Part shown: piece after piece, positions 6,374 through 13,133 of the stretch
How the letters are laid out: every line of letters starts with the position of its first letter
Position numbering within the stretch: position 1 is the first letter of the stretch
Assembly (NCBI GenBank): GCA_015232795.1
Contig: JADFYX010000036.1
Span: 1-13,133 of the forward strand
DNA from: Magnetococcales bacterium
Lineage (GTDB): Bacteria; Pseudomonadota; Magnetococcia; Magnetococcales; JADFYX01
Length of the DNA stretch: 13,133 nucleotides
Reading direction: 5' to 3'
The notes under the pieces: generated by a model
Databases searched by the model: none
Seen by the model: the letters and a program-made list of their open reading frames with translations, nothing else
What the model was told of the DNA's origin: nothing
Position numbers and translations under genes: made by a program

Positions 6374-8070
6374 TAATCAGTACAAAACAGGCTCTTCCTA
6401 ATGAGATAAAAACAGGTTTTTACGCGCAACTTTTTATCGTTGCCCTGATTTGCACCCTATATACAAGGGAGATGTTTAACGCAAATCTTTTTTATCCCGA
6501 CTCCAGCCACCTCATGTTGGATGGATTTTTAATTGCTGATTATCTCCGTGATACTGTAAATAATGGTTTTAATAATCCCATGGATTATGCAATCCGTTAT
6601 TTTGGTCAATATCCGGCCCTCTCCATAGGTTATAAACCCCCTTTATGGCCTGCAATTCAAAGTGTGTTTATCCTGATATTTGGTGAAGAGTCCTGGGCTA
6701 TGCGCCTTGCCCTTTTGGGGCTGGCAATTTTTGTCGGTATAGCAATATTTCGTACAGTGGAGCGGGGGTCTGGGGTATTTCTTGCCTGGGCTGCTGCCTC
6801 TCTTGCCATCTCTATTCCATATCTGGTGCAGTGGGGCTGGTACGCCATGACAGAGCTATCTGCCGTGGCTTTTGTTCTCAGTGCTGGCTGGCCTTTTTGC
6901 CGTTATCTGGAAGATGGTCGCCAGCGCAATTTAGCATATATGGTGATATTGCTAGCAGCAGGGGTATGGTGTAAACAGACCGCTGCTGTTGGTGCTTTGT
7001 GGCTATTTATTGCCACATTATTATCCTTAGGACCAAAAGAGACCTTCAGACGTCGTGAAGTGTGGCTGGCAATGGCAGGTTATGCTGTGTTGATTATGCC
7101 AGTTATTTGGCTAACTATCGAATTTGGCAAAAAAAATATTGCCCAATCAATTGGTTTTGATAGTGCTAGCACATCTATATTTGTTGCTCCTATAAGTAAC
7201 ATTCTCAAGTATATAAGGCTTCTGTTTGGCGAGCAGCTAACGCATCTATTTTTTGCCCTTGCTATAGGGGGTATTTTAGTCGCTGCCTATCGTCTTTACC
7301 AAGGGGTTTCCCAGGGTGAGGGGCGCAACATTATTCTCTATTTCAGCCTTATTGTTGCCACCTATCTGTTTTTTACCCTTATAAACGGTGAAAACCCACG
7401 CTATACGGTGTTTTGGCTGCCAGCATTTGGTTTTTTTGTTGCTTATCTCATCAACGAGCTACGCCGTTTTCTGCCAACATTCATCGCTGCTGGAGCAGTA
7501 TTAGCTCTGCTGGCTTTAAATGTAATGCAAGCATTTGCTATGGGACCAAGCCAGACAACAGGTATGGCCCAAGCAGCACAATATATTGCAAGCAATATTA
7601 ACTATCCGATAATAATGATTGATTCATACGTAAATGAGCAATTTATCTACTTTATGCGTAAGATGGATCCCCAAAGAAAATTTTGGACAATACGCAGTGA
7701 TAAAGTTCTCTCAATGGCCCCCATGAGTCCCACTTCGAGAAATGTAGTAGAGCTTGCAAAGTCAGAGGGGGATATTAAAAATATTCTTTTAAAATATGGA
7801 ATTAAGTATCTGGTTGTTGATAGACATTATCAGATGAAAATACCCATACACAATACACTTAGAAAATATGTCAGCAGTGGTGATTTTCGTCTGCTGTATG
7901 AGATACCTGTAACTTCACAAAATACCTACAGATACAAAGTAAATAAACCCATTCAAATTTATGAATTTTTAAAATGGCAGCCCGCAAAATCCAACACCAT
8001 CACTATTCAGGTTCCCATAGTGGGGAAATCTTTCACAGTGCCTTTAGATGCTAAATGGCAAAAAAACTAA
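6361..8070 (+). CDS. GT39/ArnT-like integral membrane glycosyltransferase
   Basis: A 569-aa GT-C-fold protein with about ten or more membrane helices in the first 395 residues and a soluble C-terminal region (about 395-569). The first periplasmic loop has FYPDSSHLMLDG with the acidic D47, where GT39 enzymes keep their catalytic Asp. It is followed by GQYPALSIGYKPPLWPAIQS (82-101) and FGEESWAMRLALLG, which match the YP...PPL...FGxxxWAxRL layout of the PMT/ArnT (PF13231-like) family. A later NPRYTVFWLPAF (345-356) matches the usual RYxxxxLP motif. Such enzymes move a sugar from a polyprenyl-phosphate donor to a lipid, glycan or protein on the outer face of the inner membrane; donor and acceptor cannot be told here. 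It overlaps the preceding small membrane protein by 13 nt and converges on the DUF411 gene 27 nt further on. Confidence 0.85.
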   Translation: MEKIIISTKQALPNEIKTGFYAQLFIVALICTLYTREMFNANLFYPDSSHLMLDGFLIADYLRDTVNNGFNNPMDYAIRYFGQYPALSIGYKPPLWPAIQSVFILIFGEESWAMRLALLGLAIFVGIAIFRTVERGSGVFLAWAAASLAISIPYLVQWGWYAMTELSAVAFVLSAGWPFCRYLEDGRQRNLAYMVILLAAGVWCKQTAAVGALWLFIATLLSLGPKETFRRREVWLAMAGYAVLIMPVIWLTIEFGKKNIAQSIGFDSASTSIFVAPISNILKYIRLLFGEQLTHLFFALAIGGILVAAYRLYQGVSQGEGRNIILYFSLIVATYLFFTLINGENPRYTVFWLPAFGFFVAYLINELRRFLPTFIAAGAVLALLALNVMQAFAMGPSQTTGMAQAAQYIASNINYPIIMIDSYVNEQFIYFMRKMDPQRKFWTIRSDKVLSMAPMSPTSRNVVELAKSEGDIKNILLKYGIKYLVVDRHYQMKIPIHNTLRKYVSSGDFRLLYEIPVTSQNTYRYKVNKPIQIYEFLKWQPAKSNTITIQVPIVGKSFTVPLDAKWQKN

Positions 8071-8097
8071 TCACCCAGAATGTAATCTTGGCTAATA

Positions 8098-8586
8098 TCA
8101 ATATTTGGAGAATACCCCACCCATACGACCATCTTTAAAGGTGATTATATCATAATGGTCCGCAGGTTGTCCGGGAACCGTCATTCCTGGGGATCCCATG
8201 GGCATGCCGGGGGCTGCAATGCCGTCAATTTGGGGCTTTTCTTTGAGCATACGGCGTATATCAGCAACCGGCACATGACCTTCCACTATATATTTGCCAA
8301 CTTTTGCTGTGTGGCAGGAAGCGGCCTCTTCGGGTACTCCAAGTTGGGATTTTATAGGGTATACGTCATCCACATTGTTTATAGTTACTTTAAAGCCGTT
8401 AGACTCCATATGTTTTACCCAGCCATCACAGCAACCGCAGGAGGGTGATTTATAGACAACCACATTGTCTGCCAGGGTGGATTGTGGAAAGAACAACCAA
8501 CTGGCCCCCAGTAAAGCAAGTGCAGTAACAATAATTACCCCCCAACCTGACTTTTTTGCACTCTGCGTAACTTTTATCTCATTCAT
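8098..8586 (-). CDS. DUF411 periplasmic protein, probably metal (copper) binding
   Basis: A 162-aa protein. A short cytoplasmic lead and hydrophobic segment (about 15-38, ending STLA before DN) act as signal peptide or membrane anchor. The DUF411 domain follows: YKSPSCGCC (45-53) with C50, C52 and C53, then the VDDVYPIKSQLGVPEEAASCHTA region with C91-H92, and VEGHVPVADIRRML with H104, ending in DGIAAPGMPMGSPGM. The methionines 128, 130 and 135 suit Cu(I) binding. DUF411 proteins are usually seen in copper or other metal resistance settings and have a thioredoxin-like look; direct function is little tested. No copper pump or oxidase gene is visible next to it, so the copper role is inference from the family. 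The ATG at 8586 has GGAG 10 nt upstream. Confidence 0.92.
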   Translation of the reverse strand: MNEIKVTQSAKKSGWGVIIVTALALLGASWLFFPQSTLADNVVVYKSPSCGCCDGWVKHMESNGFKVTINNVDDVYPIKSQLGVPEEAASCHTAKVGKYIVEGHVPVADIRRMLKEKPQIDGIAAPGMPMGSPGMTVPGQPADHYDIITFKDGRMGGVFSKY

Positions 8587-8654
8587 TATTATTATTCTCC
8601 AAAGTACATTTGTTGGTGTCTGCTATGGGTAGAAATTCAACGTAATAAGATAGA

Positions 8655-9344
8655 CTATTTTTTCTTAAAATTCTTAATAACCGAATATTTAATATCTTGT
8701 TGTGTAGCCGCAATAATTTTAATTTCGGCACCTCTATATTCAATAATATCCGATTTGTCTAAATCATATTCAATGGTGTTGTTAAATCTTGTCTGCTTAT
8801 TATCGTTATAAAATGTCAGATAACCGATGCTAATTTTATTCTCATGTTTTCCGTTATATACCAGAGTCTGTTTAAAACCTGTTTTTGCAAATTCTGGTAC
8901 TGTTACCTGATTGTATTTTATATCAAATTTACAAAATTTATTGTCAGTAATTGTGATAACACATATGCGTTGTGAATTTTTAAAGGCCTGTAGACTCTGC
9001 CAGGAGTCGGCAATAGAAGATTTTGTGATTTTCCCCCCATCATCAACCTCCTTTGCTGGCACATAAAAGCCAGATTCATCATTTTCGGCAATTAAGTTAT
9101 ATTTACCGGGGTGAAGGGTGTATGCCCATTTAACACTAATTTTATAAGGTAAAGTCAGATATTTCTCTTCATGGTAATTTCCCTGAGTCAGTAGAACCTC
9201 CCCAACTTTTACAGTGTTTACATCACCAATAGAGGGCCGGGAAATTTTGGAAATTACAGGAGAGAAGCTTGTGTTTGGTTTAGCACAAGCAGATAGCAAT
9301 ATAGCAATACTAACAATAAAAAGAGCCTTCATTTTACAATTCAT
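8655..9344 (-). CDS. Unrecognised lipoprotein
   Basis: A 229-aa protein with a lipoprotein signal: MNCKMKALFI, a hydrophobic core, and the lipobox LLSAC, so C20 should be lipidated after cleavage by signal peptidase II; position 21 is Ala, allowing sorting to the outer membrane. The mature part looks mostly beta-strand, with KYLTLPYKISVKWAYTLHPG and a later region with two cysteines (C128, C138) in RICVITITDNKFCKF that could form a disulfide. The tail is very basic (KNFKKK). I recognise no named domain. The start at 9344 is supported by AAGGA 8 nt upstream, better than the internal Met5. It sits 68 nt upstream of the DUF411 gene on the same strand and 89 nt downstream of the hybrid kinase gene; whether they share a transcript is not clear. 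Confidence 0.8.
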   Translation of the reverse strand: MNCKMKALFIVSIAILLSACAKPNTSFSPVISKISRPSIGDVNTVKVGEVLLTQGNYHEEKYLTLPYKISVKWAYTLHPGKYNLIAENDESGFYVPAKEVDDGGKITKSSIADSWQSLQAFKNSQRICVITITDNKFCKFDIKYNQVTVPEFAKTGFKQTLVYNGKHENKISIGYLTFYNDNKQTRFNNTIEYDLDKSDIIEYRGAEIKIIAATQQDIKYSVIKNFKKK

Positions 9345-9433
9345 AAATATGTTCCTTATGATTTAGATCAGTTACTTCTACCATACATTTTAATGATTTA
9401 TTTACCCAGTTTATGAAATATCCGGGCTAACTT

Positions 9434-12211
9434 TTATGCATTTTGTTTTTCTAAAACCTCAACCACTTTTTGGAACTCTTCCTTTAGGTTATCAACAACT
9501 AGTAAAGATTCATTCCACTGTTTCATCTCAACCTTGCCCTTAAGAAGTATCACACTGATTTTCACCCGGTTAGCTCCTATGCCAGAAGCTATGGTTCTAA
9601 TCCAATCCACCTCTTTTAATGTTTGTATAAGCCTTTTATCTTTTAAGGCATGATGCAACTGGTTTAAATGGCGGGGACCATCTTTGAGAAAACTTTGAGT
9701 CAAAGATTGCAAGGTTTCAGTATTACTGTCCACCTTTATCAGTATGGGAGACTCTTTTTTGCTAGTTTGTTTGGTACTTTTTGCTGTGGTTTTTTTACCA
9801 AATGGTTCTATTATTTCCAGCAGTTCAGAGGAGCTAAAGGGTTTGCTCAAATAGTTGTTCATACCAGCATCCAGACATCTTTTTGTCTCTGATTGCATGG
9901 CGTGGGCAGTAACAGCAATTATGGGTATGTTTTTATCCCAGCGGTTCTTCTTATCACCGTAGCGAATGTGTTTTGTTGCCTCATAGCCATCCATCTGGGG
10001 CATATGGAGATCCATAAGCACTAAATCAAATGTTTTATCCACTAACTCTTGCAAGGCCTCAAAGCCATTGTTAGCCACAACAACATTGTGGCCAGCCTGT
10101 GTTAAAATATCATTGGCCAGCTTTTGATTTGTAGGTAGGTCATCTACCAGCAGTATATGAAGAGGTGGAATAGAAGCTTTGATTGCTAACATTGCAGCGG
10201 TGTTTTTCTTTTCTATATCCCCAGTCCGCCCAAGAATGTAGTCAATTTTTTTAAGTAGGGTGTATAGTTTTAAAGGTTTTTTAAGAGAGTTGTCACTGTG
10301 AGTTTGAAAGCCCAATGCGCTGGTTGGATAACTCATGTTTGTCGGCAACATCAGAATGATTTTGTTAACATAAAGGGATGAAATTTCTGAAATTTCTTCA
10401 TCCGAAAAGTATAGATTGTGATCTAATAAAACAATATCAAAAGGGCGGTTATTTTGTTTTGCTTCTCGTAAACTTTTTAGCAGTAAAGAGCTGTCAGCAG
10501 CCTCATTAATCTCTGCTCCAAAACGGCTAACCATATCTTTTAAAATTTTTCTTCCAGTTTTATGGTTATCACCAATTAATAAGCGTATGCCAGAAAGATG
10601 AGAAGGTTTGTATCGCTGTTTTTCTCTTTTAATGGCCCCTTTATGGGGTATTGAGTCAGATCTTTTGCCAACTCCAAAGAAAGCGGTAAAGTGAAAAACA
10701 CTGCCTTCGTTCTCTTGGCTTTCCACCCAAATTTCACCACTCATCAACTCTACCAAACGTTTGGATATGGTAAGGCCAAGGCCGGTACCACCATATTTAC
10801 GGGTAGTTGAGGCATCTACCTGGGTAAATTGATCAAAAATAGTAGTGAGACGATCAGCAGGAATACCAATACCGGTATCTGTTACGCTAAAATGCAAGCA
10901 GATTTGGTCTTTGCGACATTTGGCTTCGTAATTCCTCTCAACTATTAAGGTAACTTCACCCTCGTGGGTAAATTTAAAGGCGTTGTTAACCAGATTGGTA
11001 ATAATTTGGCTCAGACGCAAAGGATCACCAACCAAGGGGGGGATATCCTCTGCAATATCATAGTAGAGTTCCATCTCTTTTTTATGGGCTAGAATCGCCA
11101 GATTATCACAGTTAATTTCTATTCTGCCACGAAGATCAAATGGAATTTTCTCAAGATAGAGTTGTCCGGCATCAGATTTGGAAAAATCTAATATATCATT
11201 GATGAGGGACATCAAATTGTTAGCCGAGTTTTGGACGATCTCCAGGTTTTCGAGCTGATTATTATCAAGGTTAGTTGCCAAAACCAGATCTGTCATTCCC
11301 ATTATAGCATTCATGGGGCTGCGGATTTCATGGCTCATATTGGCTAAAAATTCACTCTTAGCCCTGTTGGATGCTTCTGCTGCTGCCAAAGTCTCTCTTA
11401 ACGAGGTTAACAACTGCTTGTAGTCGGTAATATCTTTGATAAAACAGGTATAGGTCAAATGGTCCTTATGGAGAATAGCGGTCAAGCCGATCTCAAGGTT
11501 GACAACATTACCATCGGCACGTTTGCCGGGTAGTTTTATCCGGCGTTTTGCCGAAAGTGCGCTATGTTTATGCTTTGCTTGGTAAGCAAGATCTTCAATG
11601 TTGGCATCAAGAAGTTGATATTGATTAATCATATCAGCTAAATTTTTTTCAACAGCCTCTTTCGCGCTATAACCAAAAAGCTCTTCTGCTGCTGGGTTGA
11701 ACTCAATAATACTACCATCCTTCTCTATAGTAATTATGGCATCTAATGCATTGTCTAAAATAGCTCTGGTACGAGATTCGCTGTGTTTTAAATTTTCATA
11801 AGCTTGTATTATTAATGTTTCTGCCCTTTTTATATTAAGGCGGTTTCTTACCCGCAATTTTACCAATGATGGATTAATAGGTTTAGAGAGATAATCATCC
11901 GCACCCATCTCTAGTCCGGCAGTTTCCTCGGCAATATCTGTCATGGCAGTAACAAAAAATACCGGGATATTGTGGAGATATGGGGTGGCTTTTAATATTT
12001 TACAAACTTCGTGTCCACCCATACCCGGCATCATAATGTCCAATAGAATTAAATCAGGATGTTGGGATGCTGCAATTTTTAAGGCATCCTCACCATTGGT
12101 GGCAAATAAAATGCGATACTCATCCTGAAGGGCTTCATTGAGTTGTTCAATGTTGCTAGATTCGTCGTCCACAATTAGGATCGAATGGTGTTTATCGTTT
12201 GCTAATTCCAT
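9434..12211 (-). CDS. Hybrid sensor kinase REC-PAS-HisKA-HATPase-REC-REC with degenerate Hpt
   Basis: A 925-aa cytoplasmic-looking protein without membrane helices. Domains in order: REC1 (about 10-125; D15-D16, phospho-acceptor D58, T88, K110); PAS (about 145-265) with AILDNALDAIITIEKDGSIIEF; HisKA with H294 in NMSHEIRSPMNAIMG; HATPase with N410 (NNAFKFT), DTGIGI (445-450) and GTGLGL (475-480); REC2 (about 542-660), weakened but with D597; REC3 (about 684-803) with D690-D691, D734, T768 and K790; and a C-terminal Hpt-like helical region (about 831-925) in which Asp869 stands where the phospho-histidine should be. It would autophosphorylate on H294 and pass phosphate to its own receivers. The missing Hpt histidine means an outside Hpt is needed for a further step, and the gene 5 nt upstream ends in an intact one. 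The signal sensed is unknown. Confidence 0.95.
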   Translation of the reverse strand: MELANDKHHSILIVDDESSNIEQLNEALQDEYRILFATNGEDALKIAASQHPDLILLDIMMPGMGGHEVCKILKATPYLHNIPVFFVTAMTDIAEETAGLEMGADDYLSKPINPSLVKLRVRNRLNIKRAETLIIQAYENLKHSESRTRAILDNALDAIITIEKDGSIIEFNPAAEELFGYSAKEAVEKNLADMINQYQLLDANIEDLAYQAKHKHSALSAKRRIKLPGKRADGNVVNLEIGLTAILHKDHLTYTCFIKDITDYKQLLTSLRETLAAAEASNRAKSEFLANMSHEIRSPMNAIMGMTDLVLATNLDNNQLENLEIVQNSANNLMSLINDILDFSKSDAGQLYLEKIPFDLRGRIEINCDNLAILAHKKEMELYYDIAEDIPPLVGDPLRLSQIITNLVNNAFKFTHEGEVTLIVERNYEAKCRKDQICLHFSVTDTGIGIPADRLTTIFDQFTQVDASTTRKYGGTGLGLTISKRLVELMSGEIWVESQENEGSVFHFTAFFGVGKRSDSIPHKGAIKREKQRYKPSHLSGIRLLIGDNHKTGRKILKDMVSRFGAEINEAADSSLLLKSLREAKQNNRPFDIVLLDHNLYFSDEEISEISSLYVNKIILMLPTNMSYPTSALGFQTHSDNSLKKPLKLYTLLKKIDYILGRTGDIEKKNTAAMLAIKASIPPLHILLVDDLPTNQKLANDILTQAGHNVVVANNGFEALQELVDKTFDLVLMDLHMPQMDGYEATKHIRYGDKKNRWDKNIPIIAVTAHAMQSETKRCLDAGMNNYLSKPFSSSELLEIIEPFGKKTTAKSTKQTSKKESPILIKVDSNTETLQSLTQSFLKDGPRHLNQLHHALKDKRLIQTLKEVDWIRTIASGIGANRVKISVILLKGKVEMKQWNESLLVVDNLKEEFQKVVEVLEKQNA

Positions 12212-12216
12212 TATAA

Positions 12217-13133
12217 TTACAGCTCACTTCCTTTACCGAATTTATCTGCCAAAATTGTTAATGATTGTAAAGCGTTGCTAAAATCAAGATTGTTAATATC
12301 CCCTTGTAAATTTTCAACTTCTTCTTTAAAGCCGTGTCCATAAAGATGTTTTTGCAAAGTTGTAAACTGTTTTTTTGCCACCATATCATTGGCTATAAGA
12401 GAATGTTTTAAATCTGCCATTAGCTGTATAAGTAGTGGTAAGTCTAACTCCCCAATCTTTTGGGGCTTAATGCTATATTTTTGTAATACAAGGTTATCTT
12501 CCAACAGTTTAGCAGACTTAAAAACAGGTTGAAGATATGCTGCAAAACTTTTAAGAGCAACATCAATAGAGTTGTCGTCCCCCTCTTTAATTGTCACCTC
12601 AAGCTCTTTTGCTGAAGTGGACAACTCCAAGGCTCCAATGTTACCGGAGGTTCCTTTAATGGAGTGTACCAGTCGCAATGCCTCTTTTCTATTTTCTTTA
12701 TCGAGAGCTTCTCTGATTTTATCAAGAATTGATGCATTAACTTTTTTAAAAGATATAAGCAAATCTTGGAGAAGACGTTTATTGCCGGTAACACGAGTTA
12801 ACCCGTTATTTATGTCAATTCCTGGAAGATAATCTGGAAGAATCAGATCTTCTCCTCGGTTTTTGTCAGTGGGTTGCGACTCTGACTCCTTTATTTTACG
12901 GGGTTTTATCCATTTTTTGATACATGCATATAGTTGCTCAAGCTCTATGGGTTTAGAAACATAGTCACTCATCCCAGCCCCAAGACATCTATCTCTATCT
13001 CCACTCATGGCGTGGGCTGTCATGGCAACAATGGGAATATTCATGGTATCAGGATCATCAAGTAAATATTTTGTTGCCTCAAAACCGTCCAATATCGGCA
13101 TTTGCAGATCCATAAATATTAATTCAATCTCGT
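12217..13133 (-). CDS. REC-Hpt C-terminal part of a phosphorelay protein (N-terminus beyond right edge)
   Basis: An open reading frame from the right edge to TAA 12219-12217. An internal ATG at 13111-13113 is not the true start, because the frame stays open upstream through EIELIF and the ATG falls at the receiver active-site strand FMDLQMP. Counting from that Met, the receiver has phospho-acceptor D2, T32 (VAMTAHA) and K54 (SKPIE). After a charged linker (70-92) comes an intact Hpt domain (about 95-200) with phospho-histidine H150 in LVHSIKGTSGNIGA. Residues 220-298 are an extra helical region (LPLLIQLMADLKHSLIANDM) often found after Hpt domains in hybrid kinases. The lost N-terminal part may hold a sensor, HisKA and ATPase domain, or only a receiver. 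It ends 5 nt before the 925-aa kinase, so the two are almost surely one operon and may share phosphate. Confidence 0.9.
   Translation of the reverse strand, partial: EIELIFMDLQMPILDGFEATKYLLDDPDTMNIPIVAMTAHAMSGDRDRCLGAGMSDYVSKPIELEQLYACIKKWIKPRKIKESESQPTDKNRGEDLILPDYLPGIDINNGLTRVTGNKRLLQDLLISFKKVNASILDKIREALDKENRKEALRLVHSIKGTSGNIGALELSTSAKELEVTIKEGDDNSIDVALKSFAAYLQPVFKSAKLLEDNLVLQKYSIKPQKIGELDLPLLIQLMADLKHSLIANDMVAKKQFTTLQKHLYGHGFKEEVENLQGDINNLDFSNALQSLTILADKFGKGSEL

Noticed and set aside
8071..8110. Terminator between the convergent GT39-like and DUF411 genes
   Set aside because: Only a short AT-only inverted repeat (AATAT/ATATT) without GC stem or T run; not convincing.
9405..9430. Hairpin after the hybrid kinase gene
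   Set aside because: A five-pair stem with a wobble and no T run; too weak to call a terminator.
12594..12794. Additional reading frames inside the phosphorelay and other genes
   Set aside because: They lie in other frames of genes with clear protein-family matches, have no own ribosome binding sites, and show no recognisable domains.

Overview
The window reads as a chromosomal segment of a Gram-negative bacterium, most likely a proteobacterium. Base composition is moderately low in GC (by eye, low forties percent). The Gram-negative reading rests on a lipobox lipoprotein, a periplasmic DUF411 protein, a Tat-type signal peptide and glycosyltransferases of the kind tied to exosortase/PEP-CTERM (EpsH-type) exopolysaccharide systems. 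I cannot name the genus. No rRNA, tRNA, insertion sequence or CRISPR array was seen, and no gap between genes exceeds about 120 bases.

Left block (1-3821, all minus strand, transcribed right to left): two family-4-like glycosyltransferases of the exosortase-associated types TIGR03087 and TIGR03088, spaced 4 nt apart. They are followed by a 180-aa protein with a Tat-like RRRKLLK signal and an Ala/Gly-rich mature part with four cysteines, then a PqqD-like peptide chaperone of the 'HPr-rel-A' type. Last, overlapping by 4 nt, comes an HprK-related kinase A that runs off the left edge. The last three genes look like a little-characterised peptide/protein modification system, with the Tat-signal protein as its possible substrate. 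This is the most interesting part of the window.

Middle block (3836-8070, plus strand): a compact trpB-trpA pair (tryptophan synthase beta and alpha) with its own promoter and a short leader, without the rest of the trp pathway. After a 70-bp gap come a small four-helix membrane protein and an overlapping GT39/ArnT-like membrane glycosyltransferase.

Right block (8098-13133, minus strand, convergent with the middle block): a periplasmic DUF411 protein with a KSPSCGCC metal-binding-type motif and a Met-rich tail, an unrecognised lipoprotein, and two adjacent histidine-kinase-type phosphorelay genes. The upstream one (entering from the right edge) ends in a receiver plus an intact Hpt domain. 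The downstream one is a 925-aa REC-PAS-HisKA-HATPase-REC-REC hybrid kinase whose C-terminal Hpt-like domain has lost its phospho-histidine. The two probably share one phosphorelay, with the neighbour supplying the working Hpt.

In all, the window mixes envelope/exopolysaccharide assembly, a candidate modified secreted protein, housekeeping tryptophan synthesis, metal-linked periplasmic proteins and a signalling phosphorelay.
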